NCBI GenBank assembly: GCA_045635085.1 | Contig: JAZRBM010000004.1 | Location: forward strand, 62,001 to 126,000 | Direction of reading: 5' to 3' | Length of the DNA stretch: 64,000 nucleotides | DNA from: Congzhengia sp045635085 | Lineage (GTDB): Bacteria > Bacillota > Clostridia > UBA1381 > UBA9506 | Shown: one piece after another, positions 1 to 8,738 of the stretch | How positions within the stretch are numbered: position 1 is the first letter of the stretch | Layout of the letters: each line of letters starts with the position of its first letter | Position numbers and translations under genes: made by a program | The notes under the pieces: model-generated | Database searches by the model: none | The model's input: only the letters and a program-made list of their open reading frames with translations | What the model was told of the DNA's origin: nothing

Positions 1-939
1 GCAATAATTGAGGGCGCAGAAAAGCTGGTTCGTGAGCTTATGAATGTTCCTGATAATTATAAAGTAATGTTTCTGCAGGGTGGCGGTTCTACACAGTTTG
101 CTATGGTTCCGCTAAATCTTGGTACAAAGAACAAAAAAGCCGACTACGTAATAACAGGTCAGTGGGCGAAAAAAGCAGCTCAGGAAGCTGAAAAGTTTAT
201 TACAGTAAATAAGGTGGCATCTTCTGCTGATAAGACATTTTCTTATATTCCAAAGCTTGATAAGAGCACTTTTTCAGAAGATGCAGACTATTTCTATATC
301 TGCTATAATAACACAATCTACGGAACGCGCTACACCGAGCTTCCGGATACAGATAAGCCAATTATTGCAGATATTTCATCTTGTGTAATGTCAGAAGAGA
401 TTGACGTTTCAAAGTTCGGGTTGCTGTTTGCAGGTGCACAGAAGAATTTAGGACCTGCAGGTGTTACACTTGTTATCGTTCGTGAGGATTTGTTGGGAGA
501 AACACTTCCCGGCACACCTACAATGCTTGATTATAACATTCACGCAGCTAATGGTTCTATGTATAACACACCACCTACATACGCAATTTACACACTAAAG
601 CTTGTTTTAGAATGGGTAAAGGAAATGGGCGGCGTTAAAGCATTGCAGAAAGTCAACGAAGAAAAAGCCAAGATTTTATATAACTTTTTGGATAGCTCAG
701 AATTGTTCCGTGGAACAGTAGTTAAAGAAGACCGTTCGCTTATGAACATTCCTTTTGTTACAGGCGATGAGGAACTCGATGCAAAATTCGTAAAAGAATC
801 AAAGGCAGCAGGCTTTGTAAACTTAAAAGGTCACAGAACAGTAGGCGGTATGCGTGCAAGTATCTACAATGCAATGCCAATCGAGGGTGTACGTGCGTTA
901 GTTGAGTTTATGAAGAAATTTGAAGCGGAAAATAAATAA
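1..939 (+). CDS. serC: Phosphoserine aminotransferase, 5' end outside window
   Basis: PLP enzyme that converts 3-phosphohydroxypyruvate and glutamate to phosphoserine, the second step of serine synthesis. The reading frame is open from base 1, so the first 40-50 residues are missing and the ATG at base 40 is internal. The PLP-binding lysine lies in AGAQKNLGPAG, with the family motif FLQGGGSTQF near the visible start and a GHRTVGGMRAS stretch near the end, both typical of SerC. It is followed after 16 bases by serA, so the first two serine-pathway genes form an operon. Identification is very secure; only the start is unseen. Confidence 0.97.
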   Translation, partial: AIIEGAEKLVRELMNVPDNYKVMFLQGGGSTQFAMVPLNLGTKNKKADYVITGQWAKKAAQEAEKFITVNKVASSADKTFSYIPKLDKSTFSEDADYFYICYNNTIYGTRYTELPDTDKPIIADISSCVMSEEIDVSKFGLLFAGAQKNLGPAGVTLVIVREDLLGETLPGTPTMLDYNIHAANGSMYNTPPTYAIYTLKLVLEWVKEMGGVKALQKVNEEKAKILYNFLDSSELFRGTVVKEDRSLMNIPFVTGDEELDAKFVKESKAAGFVNLKGHRTVGGMRASIYNAMPIEGVRALVEFMKKFEAENK

Positions 940-955
940 AAAAGAGGAAATTAAT

Positions 956-2116
956 ATGTATAACGTTTTAACATTAAACAAAATAGCAGCCTGTGGCCTT
1001 GACCAGTTAGGTGACAACTATAACGTATCTGACAGTTGCAAAGATCCTGATGGTATTATCCTTCGTAGCTTTTCAATGCACGAAATGGAGCTGCCTAAAT
1101 CACTTAAGTGTGTAGCAAGAGCCGGTGCAGGCGTTAACAATATTCCGATTGAAAAGTGCACACAAGAGGGCATTGTAGTGTTTAACACGCCGGGGGCTAA
1201 TGCAAATGCTGTTAAAGAGCTTGTTATTTTAGGACTTTTAATCGGTTCAAGAAAAGTTGTAGACGGCATCGAGTGGGCAAAAACCCTGTCAGGTAAGGGC
1301 GAAGATGTTGCCAAAATGGTAGAAAAAGGCAAAGGCTCATATGTTGGTCCTGAGATAAATGGAAAAACATTAGGTGTTGTAGGCTTGGGTGCTATCGGTG
1401 CTATGGTTGCGAATACTGCCGTAGAATTAGGTATGAATGTAATCGGTTATGACCCATTTTTAACAGTAGACAGTGCGTGGAGATTATCAAGGAAAATAAT
1501 TCACGCAAAAACAATTGACGAAATCTACGAAAAGAGTGACTATATTACACTTCATATTCCTGCAACAGATGAAACAAAGGGAATGATAAACAAAGAAACA
1601 ATCGCCATGATGAAAGACGGCGTAAGAATACTAAACTTTGCCCGCGGAGCATTGATTAACGACGCTCATATGGCGATAGCATTAGAAGAAGGAAAAGTTG
1701 CATGCTACGTTACAGATTTTCCTAATGATGCAGTGCTTTCAATGGAAAATGTTGTTGCTATCCCTCATTTAGGTGCATCAACACCGGAATCAGAGGATAA
1801 TTGTGCAGTTATGGCAGCACAGGAATTAAAGGATTATTTAGAAAACGGAAATATCAGAAATTCCGTGAATTTCCCGAATTGCGAAATGGCAAGAGCCGGT
1901 GAAAGAATCTGTGTAATTCACCAGAATGTTCCGGCAATGCTTGCTGCTCTTTCGAAAATTGTTTCAGATAAAGGCATTAACATCACAAATATGCTCAATA
2001 AGAGCAAAAAAGAAAATGCCTACACAATAATTGATATTGAGGGAACAGCAGATTCTTCAATTATTGATGTAATTTCAGATGTTGAGGGCGTATACTCTGC
2101 ACGTTTGTTAAAATAA
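956..2116 (+). CDS. serA: D-3-phosphoglycerate dehydrogenase
   Basis: Oxidises 3-phosphoglycerate to 3-phosphohydroxypyruvate with NAD+, the first step of serine synthesis. I start it at ATG 956, behind AGAGGAAA, rather than at an upstream ATG inside serC. The 386 residues are the short form of the family. The Rossmann motif GVVGLGAIG is near residue 138, the catalytic arginine is in NFARGALIND, and the catalytic histidine is in IPHLGASTPE. A C-terminal ACT domain (about the last 70 residues) suggests serine feedback. It shares an operon with serC; serB is not seen nearby. Confidence 0.97.
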   Translation: MYNVLTLNKIAACGLDQLGDNYNVSDSCKDPDGIILRSFSMHEMELPKSLKCVARAGAGVNNIPIEKCTQEGIVVFNTPGANANAVKELVILGLLIGSRKVVDGIEWAKTLSGKGEDVAKMVEKGKGSYVGPEINGKTLGVVGLGAIGAMVANTAVELGMNVIGYDPFLTVDSAWRLSRKIIHAKTIDEIYEKSDYITLHIPATDETKGMINKETIAMMKDGVRILNFARGALINDAHMAIALEEGKVACYVTDFPNDAVLSMENVVAIPHLGASTPESEDNCAVMAAQELKDYLENGNIRNSVNFPNCEMARAGERICVIHQNVPAMLAALSKIVSDKGINITNMLNKSKKENAYTIIDIEGTADSSIIDVISDVEGVYSARLLK

Positions 2117-2139
2117 ATCAGAAAAAGGTAAAAAAATAC

Positions 2140-2168
2140 TTGCATTTATAAAAAAATTCTGTTATAAT
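2140..2168 (+). promoter_or_regulatory. Sigma-A promoter of rpmB
   Basis: TTGCAT at 2140 and TATAAT at 2163 with a 17-base spacer. The leader that follows contains a perfect six-pair hairpin, GCTGTT/AACAGC at 2175-2192, before the ribosome-binding site. Confidence 0.8.
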
Positions 2169-2236
2169 AATGTTTGCTGTTGCGAAAAACAGCCTTATAA
2201 CAGTATTTAATGAGTACTTAATGGAGGTGCATATAT

Positions 2237-2425
2237 ATGGCAAAATGCGAAATTTGCGGAAAAGGTGTTACATTTGGTATCAAGGTAAGCCATTCTCACA
2301 GAAGAAGTAACAGAACTTGGAAGCCTAATATCAGAACTGTAAAAGCAATTGTTAATGGTACACATAAGACATTGCACGTATGCTCAAGATGCCTTCGTTC
2401 AAACAAGGTAGAAAGAAGTATGTAA
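2237..2425 (+). CDS. rpmB: 50S ribosomal protein L28
   Basis: Structural protein of the large ribosomal subunit, 62 residues, the normal length. It carries the zinc-type cysteine pairs CEIC near the start and CSRC near the end. GGAGG sits eight bases before the ATG. It is monocistronic, with its own promoter and a strong terminator at 2461. Confidence 0.97.
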   Translation: MAKCEICGKGVTFGIKVSHSHRRSNRTWKPNIRTVKAIVNGTHKTLHVCSRCLRSNKVERSM

Positions 2426-2460
2426 TTGTAGTTTCTGAAAACTAAAGTTTGGGAAATAGG

Positions 2461-2491
2461 CGTATCGGGTGTGTCCCGATACGTTTTTTTC
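2461..2491 (+). terminator. Rho-independent terminator after rpmB
   Basis: CGTATCGGG and CCCGATACG form a nine-pair stem with a short loop, followed by seven T. Confidence 0.9.
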
Positions 2492-2518
2492 TTGAAAAGT
2501 AAAAATTCAAAAAATCCC

Positions 2519-2547
2519 TTGACAATTATGCTAAAAATAGGTATAAT
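2519..2547 (+). promoter_or_regulatory. Sigma-A promoter of yceD-rpmF
   Basis: Consensus TTGACA at 2519 and TATAAT at 2542 with a 17-base spacer, 45 bases before yceD. Confidence 0.85.
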
Positions 2548-2592
2548 ATATAAATGCATTATGTGTTTATAATGTAGGAGGGTGGCACTTGT

Positions 2593-3081
2593 ATGGTATG
2601 TGATATCAGCACCATTATGAATACGGAGGGTGCTAGCGCGCTAATTTCCGGCACAATGGAAAAAGCTATGCTCGCCTACGATGTTGAAATGGTTAAGGCA
2701 GATGTCTCAGGCAGTATCACCTGCACAGGCGGTGTGTTGGCGCTTTCGGCAAAGGTAGATGCCGTAGTCAGGACAGCTTGTGCCAGATGTCTTCAGGAAA
2801 TCACATTACCGATCACCTTTGACTTTAGCGAAACACTTGTCCTTTCAGGACAAAAAACTTCTGCTGACAGTGATTCTATTATCTTTTTTGAGGGTAGCGA
2901 AATCGATATCGGCGAAATAGTAATCAACAATTTGTTGCTAAACATTTCATCAAAATATTTGTGCAAGGACGATTGCCGGGGTCTTTGTCCTAAATGCGGC
3001 AAAAACTTAAATGAAGGCGATTGCGATTGTGATTTTTTTGAAATTGATGAACGTTGGGAAAAATTAAAAAATTTTAAGTGA
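2593..3081 (+). CDS. yceD: YceD/DUF177 family protein
   Basis: A DUF177 protein of 162 residues. Members are nearly always encoded next to rpmF and are linked to 23S rRNA accumulation and ribosome assembly. The sequence has the family cysteines (CARCLQE in the middle; CKDDCRGLCPKCG near the end, probably zinc-binding) and an acidic tail. AGGAGGG lies ten bases before the ATG. L32 begins 22 bases downstream, which confirms the pairing. The exact biochemical role of the family is not settled. Confidence 0.9.
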   Translation: MVCDISTIMNTEGASALISGTMEKAMLAYDVEMVKADVSGSITCTGGVLALSAKVDAVVRTACARCLQEITLPITFDFSETLVLSGQKTSADSDSIIFFEGSEIDIGEIVINNLLLNISSKYLCKDDCRGLCPKCGKNLNEGDCDCDFFEIDERWEKLKNFK

Positions 3082-3103
3082 TAAAATTCAGGAGGTGTAG
3101 ACC

Positions 3104-3283
3104 ATGGCAGTACCTAAGAGAAAAACCTCACAGGCAAGACGTGATAAAAGACGTGCAAACTGGAAATTAAGCATTCCCGGTTTTGTAAGCTGCCCTAAAT
3201 GCGGAGAGCCTATTATGGGACATAGAGTATGTAAGGCTTGCGGCTACTACAACGGAAAAGAAGTTGTAAAGAAAGAAGCGTAA
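3104..3283 (+). CDS. rpmF: 50S ribosomal protein L32
   Basis: 59-residue large-subunit protein beginning MAVPKRKTSQARRDKRR, the classic L32 start. It has zinc-ribbon cysteines CPKCG and CKACG. AGGAGGTG stands immediately before the ATG. It is co-transcribed with yceD and ends at a perfect palindromic terminator. Confidence 0.97.
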   Translation: MAVPKRKTSQARRDKRRANWKLSIPGFVSCPKCGEPIMGHRVCKACGYYNGKEVVKKEA

Positions 3284-3300
3284 TTATGCGTAAATAAGGA

Positions 3301-3331
3301 TAGAGAAGGATTAATCCTTCTCTATTTTTAT
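3301..3331 (+). terminator. Terminator after rpmF
   Basis: A 24-base perfect palindrome (TAGAGAAGGATT and its complement) followed by TTTTTAT. Confidence 0.85.
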
Positions 3332-3347
3332 ATATAGGAGGAACACT

Positions 3348-4652
3348 ATGAGTGGTGCATACGTTTTATCGGTTGATGCAGGAAGTATAGCAGAAGATTT
3401 AGAAATTGAATCAGGTGACTTAATTCTTTCAATCAACGATAAACAGATTGTAGATTACTTAGATTATAAGTTCTTATCGGCGAGCGAAGAAATCATTATG
3501 AGAGTAAAAAAGAAAAATGGAGACCTTTATGAATACGAGATAGAAAATCCGTATTTAGAGGATTTGGGAATAAACTTTAAAAATATGCTTTTTGATAATC
3601 CTAAAAGTTGTCACAACAAATGCGTTTTTTGTTTTATTGACCAGATGCCAAAGGGTATGCGAAAAAGTCTGTACTTTAAGGATGACGATGCCAGACTTTC
3701 GTTTTTATATGGTAATTACGTAACACTTACCAATATGAGTGATGAAGATATAGACAGGCTCATTGAGTATAGAATTTCTCCTGTGAATATATCTGTTCAT
3801 ACTACAAATCCACAGCTCAGAAAAACTATGCTAAATAACAAAAACGCCGACAAAATTTTATCGCATATAAAAAAGCTGTATGACAATGGCATAGAAATGA
3901 ATATGCAGGTTGTATTATGCCCTGATATCAACGATAAAGAAGAGCTTGACAGAACAATTTGTGACCTGTCAGCATTTTTGCCTGTTGCCCGCAGTATGTC
4001 AGTAGTACCGGTAGGCTTGACTCGTTGCCGCAATGGACTGTATCCTTTAAAACCATTTGATAAAGAAATGAGCAAACAGGTAATAGAACAAATAACTTCA
4101 TGGCAGAAAAAACTTTTAAAGGAGCATGGCACAAGATTTGTTTATGCTGCTGATGAGTTTTATGTAAATGGAGAGGTTCCTTTCCCGGATGTGTGTGAAT
4201 ATGAAGACTTTCCGCAGATTGAAAATGGTGTAGGTATGTTGTCTTGTATGGAGTCAGAGTTTATGAGTGCGCTATCTCGGGATATAAAACCGAAAGAAAT
4301 CAAAAAGATAATCGTTGCAACGGGAGAAATTTCCTATAATTTTATAAAAAGACTGGTAAATGAAACCAAAATGCGTTATAATATAAATGATATAGAAGTC
4401 ATAGGAATAAAAAATGAACTCTTTGGCGGAGAAGTGTCTGTTTCCGGCTTGCTTGGTGCAAGTGATTTATTCAGGGAATTAAGGGGAAAAACAGCAGACA
4501 AGTTATTAATCACAAAATCAATGCTAAAGGCGGATGAGGACATTTTTTTAGATGATGTAATGTTAAAAGATGCAGAGGAAAAGCTGGGCATGGAAATTGT
4601 CCCTGTAAAAAACGATGGCGAATGCTTTTTAATGGCACTTTTAGGATATTAG
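3348..4652 (+). CDS. DUF512 family protein (PDZ plus radical SAM)
   Basis: 434 residues with an N-terminal PDZ-like segment (about 1-60), then a radical SAM core and the C-terminal DUF512 region. Cysteines 88, 92 and 95 form the CX3CX2C iron-sulfur motif in SCHNKCVFCF. This family lies next to der in many Clostridia, as here (12-base gap), and is presumed to have an RNA- or ribosome-related role, but its substrate is unknown. AGGAGG precedes the ATG. It opens the run DUF512-der-plsY-gpsA-ftsY. Confidence 0.9.
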   Translation: MSGAYVLSVDAGSIAEDLEIESGDLILSINDKQIVDYLDYKFLSASEEIIMRVKKKNGDLYEYEIENPYLEDLGINFKNMLFDNPKSCHNKCVFCFIDQMPKGMRKSLYFKDDDARLSFLYGNYVTLTNMSDEDIDRLIEYRISPVNISVHTTNPQLRKTMLNNKNADKILSHIKKLYDNGIEMNMQVVLCPDINDKEELDRTICDLSAFLPVARSMSVVPVGLTRCRNGLYPLKPFDKEMSKQVIEQITSWQKKLLKEHGTRFVYAADEFYVNGEVPFPDVCEYEDFPQIENGVGMLSCMESEFMSALSRDIKPKEIKKIIVATGEISYNFIKRLVNETKMRYNINDIEVIGIKNELFGGEVSVSGLLGASDLFRELRGKTADKLLITKSMLKADEDIFLDDVMLKDAEEKLGMEIVPVKNDGECFLMALLGY

Positions 4653-4664
4653 AGAGGTAAATGT

Positions 4665-6008
4665 ATGAGAAAGGCTGCTGTAGCAATAGTAGGAAGGCCA
4701 AATGTTGGTAAATCTACTCTTTTTAATAAAATAGTGGGAAGCCGTATTTCTATAGTTGATGACACCCCGGGTGTTACCCGTGACAGAATTTATGCCGAGG
4801 CAGAATGGCTAAACAAGAGCTTTACACTTATAGATACGGGCGGTATAGAGCCAAAGTCTGATGATGAAATTTTAAAGAATATGCGACTTCAGGCAGAGCT
4901 TGCGATAGACAGAGCAGATTGCATTATTTTGATGACCTGCATTCACGATGGTTTAACAGCTGCAGATAAAGATGTTGCCGCTATGCTTCAAAAATCAGGA
5001 AAACCTATAATTCTGGCGGTAAACAAGGTTGACCATGGTGGCGATTTGCCGATGGATTTTTACGAGTTTTATAACCTGGGATTAGGTGACCCTGTGGCAA
5101 TTTCATCCACTCACGGTTTAGGTGTCGGTGATTTGCTGGACGAGGTTTTTGACAAACTTCCAAAGGAGCTTTTGGAAATGAAAGAGGAAGAGTCAACAGC
5201 TCTTCGTGTCGCGATAGTGGGTAAGCCAAATGCAGGCAAATCCTCGCTTGTTAATAAAATACTGGGCGAAAATCGAGTTATAGTAAGCAATATTGCCGGT
5301 ACAACCCGCGACGCCATTGATACTAGTTTTATTAAAAATGGCAAGGAGTATATTCTCGTAGATACAGCAGGTATGAGAAAGCGCGGCAAGATTGACGAAG
5401 GAATTGAAAGATACAGCGTTATCCGTTCGCTTACTGCTGTTGATGACTGTGATGTGTGTGTTATTGTTGTTGATGCTAAGGAGGGTATTTCTGAGCAGGA
5501 TTCAAAGATTGCCGGTTATGCTCACGAAAAAGGAAAGGCAACAATAATTGCAATAAACAAGTGGGATTTAATTGAAAAAGATAACCACACAATGAAAAAC
5601 TTTCAGGAAAAAGTAAACAATGAACTCGGCTTTATGCTATATGCCCCGCAGGTTTATATTTCTGCATTGACAGGACAGAGAATAGACAAGCTCTTTGAAC
5701 TCATAGATTATGTTCATATACAGCATACGATGAGAATAAAAACAGGTATGTTAAATGATGTGCTCTCAGAAGCAACCATGAAGGTTCAGCCTCCGTCAGA
5801 TAAGGGAAAGCGTCTGAAGATTTTTTATATGACACAGGCTGCTACTTGCCCGCCGACGTTTGTTGTTTTTGTTAACAACAAGGAATTGATGCATTTTTCA
5901 TATCTCCGTTATCTGGAAAATCAGATAAGGTCAGTCTTTGGTCTTGTGGGCACGCCTGTAAGGTTTATAGTAAGAGAAAGAGATGACAACAAAGGAAGCA
6001 AGGAATAA
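4665..6008 (+). CDS. der: Ribosome biogenesis GTPase Der (EngA)
   Basis: Double GTPase needed for 50S assembly. Two G domains are visible: G1 motifs GRPNVGKST at residues 10-18 and GKPNAGKSS near 185, each with DTxG and NKxD motifs. A KH-like domain occupies roughly the last 80 residues. At 447 residues it has the usual length. AGAGGT precedes the ATG. It is in an operon with the upstream DUF512 gene and plsY. Confidence 0.98.
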   Translation: MRKAAVAIVGRPNVGKSTLFNKIVGSRISIVDDTPGVTRDRIYAEAEWLNKSFTLIDTGGIEPKSDDEILKNMRLQAELAIDRADCIILMTCIHDGLTAADKDVAAMLQKSGKPIILAVNKVDHGGDLPMDFYEFYNLGLGDPVAISSTHGLGVGDLLDEVFDKLPKELLEMKEEESTALRVAIVGKPNAGKSSLVNKILGENRVIVSNIAGTTRDAIDTSFIKNGKEYILVDTAGMRKRGKIDEGIERYSVIRSLTAVDDCDVCVIVVDAKEGISEQDSKIAGYAHEKGKATIIAINKWDLIEKDNHTMKNFQEKVNNELGFMLYAPQVYISALTGQRIDKLFELIDYVHIQHTMRIKTGMLNDVLSEATMKVQPPSDKGKRLKIFYMTQAATCPPTFVVFVNNKELMHFSYLRYLENQIRSVFGLVGTPVRFIVRERDDNKGSKE

Positions 6009-6022
6009 TAGGAGGACTCGGT

Positions 6023-6664
6023 ATGTTATTGGCTTGTGTTATTACAGTAGTTTTATCATATTTGCTAGGTAGTATAAATACTTCAATTGTAATTTCAAAA
6101 ATCAAAAGAAATGATATACGTTCACATGGTAGCGGCAACGCAGGAGCTACAAATACCTTACGTGTTATGGGAAAAGCAGCAGCGGCAGGCGTAGTGGCAG
6201 GAGATGCCTTAAAGGCGGTTGTAGCATCATTTTTGGCAATGCTGGTTGCAAAAGTGCTCAGTATTTCTTATCCTGATACATTGATTTTAAAATATTTGGC
6301 ATTAGTATTTGTGGTAGTTGGCCATAATTTTCCCGTATATTTTGGATTTCATGGGGGAAAGGGCATTGTAACGTCTGTTGCTACTATATTTGTCCTTGAT
6401 TGGAGATTGGGCATTATAGTTTTAGGCGTTGGTGTTGTAGCTATAATTTTAACAAGATATGTATCTTTAGGCTCGTTGATAGGGTGTGTGCTTTTTCCGC
6501 TTGTATGCTATGTGAGGTATATGGATGTGCCAATGTCTTACGAAAAGGCAGTTATTATCCCTGCTGTAATTTTAGGTATTTTAGGCATACTTCGTCATAA
6601 GAATAATATAAAAAAGCTAATAGAGGGAACTGAACGCAAAATAGGCGAAAAATCTGACAAATAG
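6023..6664 (+). CDS. plsY: Acyl-phosphate:glycerol-3-phosphate acyltransferase
   Basis: Integral membrane enzyme making lysophosphatidic acid from acyl-phosphate and glycerol-3-phosphate. 213 residues with about five hydrophobic segments. Family motifs are GSINTS, HGSGNAGATNTLRV and GHNFPVYFGFHGGKG. TAGGAGG precedes the ATG. gpsA follows within a dozen bases and makes its glycerol-3-phosphate substrate, so the pair forms a phospholipid-precursor unit. Confidence 0.97.
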   Translation: MLLACVITVVLSYLLGSINTSIVISKIKRNDIRSHGSGNAGATNTLRVMGKAAAAGVVAGDALKAVVASFLAMLVAKVLSISYPDTLILKYLALVFVVVGHNFPVYFGFHGGKGIVTSVATIFVLDWRLGIIVLGVGVVAIILTRYVSLGSLIGCVLFPLVCYVRYMDVPMSYEKAVIIPAVILGILGILRHKNNIKKLIEGTERKIGEKSDK

Positions 6665-6676
6665 GCGGTGACTATA

Positions 6677-7669
6677 TTGAATATATCTGTTATCGGTTCA
6701 GGTACTTGGGGTTGTGCGTTGGCGGCAATCTTAAAAGATAAAGGAAATAATGTGACACTCTGGTCATATTTTGTTGAAGAAAGCGAAGAGTTAAAGGCTA
6801 CAAAAAGAGTTAAAAATCTTCCTGATTTTGTTATGCCTGAGGGCATAATTTATACAAGTGATATAAAAGTAGCAAGCAAAGATAAAGATGTCATTGTTTT
6901 AGTTACACCATCTGCTGCAATAGCAAAAACTGCAGAAATAATGTGCCCTTATGTTAAAGATGGTGCGGTTTTAGTTTGTGCGTCAAAAGGATTTGACCAA
7001 GATACACAAAAAACTCTGACCGAAACGATTAAAGATAAAATTCCCCGGGCAGGGATTGCAGCGCTCTCAGGACCGTCTCATGCAGAGGAGGTAGCAAAAA
7101 GGCTGCCTACAACACTAGTAGCAGCGTCTGAATCTTTAGAGGTTCGTGAAATGTTGCAAGAGCTTTTTATGACGGAATATTTAAGAATTTACACAAATGA
7201 GGATATTTTAGGTGTTGAAATAGGCGGTGCGCTCAAGAACATTATAGCACTGTGTGCAGGTATTTGTGACGGTTTGGGACTGGGAGATAACGCAAAGGCA
7301 GCGCTTATGACTCGCGGTATATCTGAAATTGCAAGACTGGGTGCTGCAATGGGAGCAAAGACTGCTACTTTTGCAGGACTTTCCGGTATTGGAGATTTAA
7401 TTGTAACATGCACAAGTATGCATTCAAGAAACAGACGTGCGGGAATACTGATTGGCCAGGGAAAGACAAAAGATGAGGCAATGAGCGAGGTAAATATGGT
7501 TGTAGAGGGCGTTTATGCAACAAAAGAGGCATATAAGCTTTCTAAAAAACACAACGTTGAGATGCCTATAACACAAGAAATATACAGTGTTCTTTTTGAG
7601 GGAAAATCGGCGGAGGCTGCAGTTTTTGACCTTATGACAAGAAGCAAGCGAGACGAAATAGATGATTAA
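6677..7669 (+). CDS. gpsA: NAD(P)H-dependent glycerol-3-phosphate dehydrogenase
   Basis: Reduces dihydroxyacetone phosphate to glycerol-3-phosphate for phospholipid synthesis. The Rossmann motif GSGTWGCALA is at the start, followed by the conserved ALSGPSHAEEV and the catalytic lysine in GALKNIIAL. I choose TTG 6677 because AGGCGGTG (6663-6670) sits six bases upstream and the protein then begins MNISVIGSG. The alternative GTG at 6668 would lie inside that ribosome-binding site. 330 residues, normal length. Coupled to plsY. Confidence 0.96.
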   Translation: MNISVIGSGTWGCALAAILKDKGNNVTLWSYFVEESEELKATKRVKNLPDFVMPEGIIYTSDIKVASKDKDVIVLVTPSAAIAKTAEIMCPYVKDGAVLVCASKGFDQDTQKTLTETIKDKIPRAGIAALSGPSHAEEVAKRLPTTLVAASESLEVREMLQELFMTEYLRIYTNEDILGVEIGGALKNIIALCAGICDGLGLGDNAKAALMTRGISEIARLGAAMGAKTATFAGLSGIGDLIVTCTSMHSRNRRAGILIGQGKTKDEAMSEVNMVVEGVYATKEAYKLSKKHNVEMPITQEIYSVLFEGKSAEAAVFDLMTRSKRDEIDD

Positions 7670-7687
7670 TACTTTGGGGGAAAATGT

Positions 7688-8722
7688 ATGAAATGGTTTA
7701 AAAGAGAAAAGAGTGCTGATGTATCATCGGATGAAAGTATAACATCGCCTGAGGCAGAGAAAATACAAACAGAAGATGATGCTAAAGACAACACCCAAAA
7801 GAAGAGCACAAGCTTTTTTGATAAGCTAAAGAAGGGTCTGGAAAAGACAAGAAGTGCTGTTTTTGGCAGGCTTGATGATGTCTTTTATGCATTTCGTGCA
7901 GTAGACGAGGAGCTTTTTGAAGAGTTAGAAGAAGTCTTGATCAGTGCCGATATTGGCGTTGATACATCGGTATACATTATAGAGGCTTTGAGAAAAACAG
8001 CCAAAGAGAAAAATATTAAAGAACCAAATGAATTAAAAAATGAACTAAAGGGCATTATTTCTGACATACTAACAAAACAGGATATAGAATGTCATTTAGA
8101 AGAAGGCGTTAACGTCATCATGGTTATAGGCGTTAATGGAGTTGGAAAAACTACATCAATAGGAAAAATAGCAAACTACTATAAATTAAAAGGGAAAAAG
8201 GTTATACTTGCAGCAGCAGACACATTTCGTGCGGCGGCCATTGACCAGTTAGAAATATGGGCAGAACGTGCAGGAGTTGAAATCATAAAACATCAGGAGG
8301 GGTCTGACCCGTCAGCTGTGGTTTTTGATGCTATTCGTGCGGCAAAAGCAAGGGGTGCAGACATTGTAATTTGTGATACTGCGGGAAGACTTCATAATAA
8401 GAAAAATCTTATGGATGAACTTGCTAAAACTGCAAGGGTGATAGAGCGTGAGACAGGAAAAAGTGCAAAAGAGGTCTTGCTTGTTTTAGATGCATCAACA
8501 GGGCAGAATGCACTTATTCAGGCTCGTGAATTTAAAAATGCGGCATCCATTACAGGCGTTATTTTAACAAAACTTGACGGGACTGCAAAGGGCGGCGTGG
8601 TAATTGCATTATCGCGCGAACAAAATATCGGAGTAAAATTTATAGGTGTAGGCGAGGGAATGGACGATTTACAAAAGTTTGACCCGGAAGAATTTGCAAC
8701 GGCGCTGTTCCCCGAAGAGTAA
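7688..8722 (+). CDS. ftsY: Signal recognition particle receptor FtsY
   Basis: SRP receptor GTPase that docks ribosome-SRP complexes at the membrane. The N-terminus is short, charged and acidic (about residues 1-45). The NG domain follows with GVNGVGKTT, DTAGRLHNKKNL and TKLDGTAKGG. 344 residues. TTGGGGG lies just before the ATG. ffh is not adjacent. Confidence 0.97.
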   Translation: MKWFKREKSADVSSDESITSPEAEKIQTEDDAKDNTQKKSTSFFDKLKKGLEKTRSAVFGRLDDVFYAFRAVDEELFEELEEVLISADIGVDTSVYIIEALRKTAKEKNIKEPNELKNELKGIISDILTKQDIECHLEEGVNVIMVIGVNGVGKTTSIGKIANYYKLKGKKVILAAADTFRAAAIDQLEIWAERAGVEIIKHQEGSDPSAVVFDAIRAAKARGADIVICDTAGRLHNKKNLMDELAKTARVIERETGKSAKEVLLVLDASTGQNALIQAREFKNAASITGVILTKLDGTAKGGVVIALSREQNIGVKFIGVGEGMDDLQKFDPEEFATALFPEE

Positions 8723-8738
8723 AGATTAGGAGGCAAAA

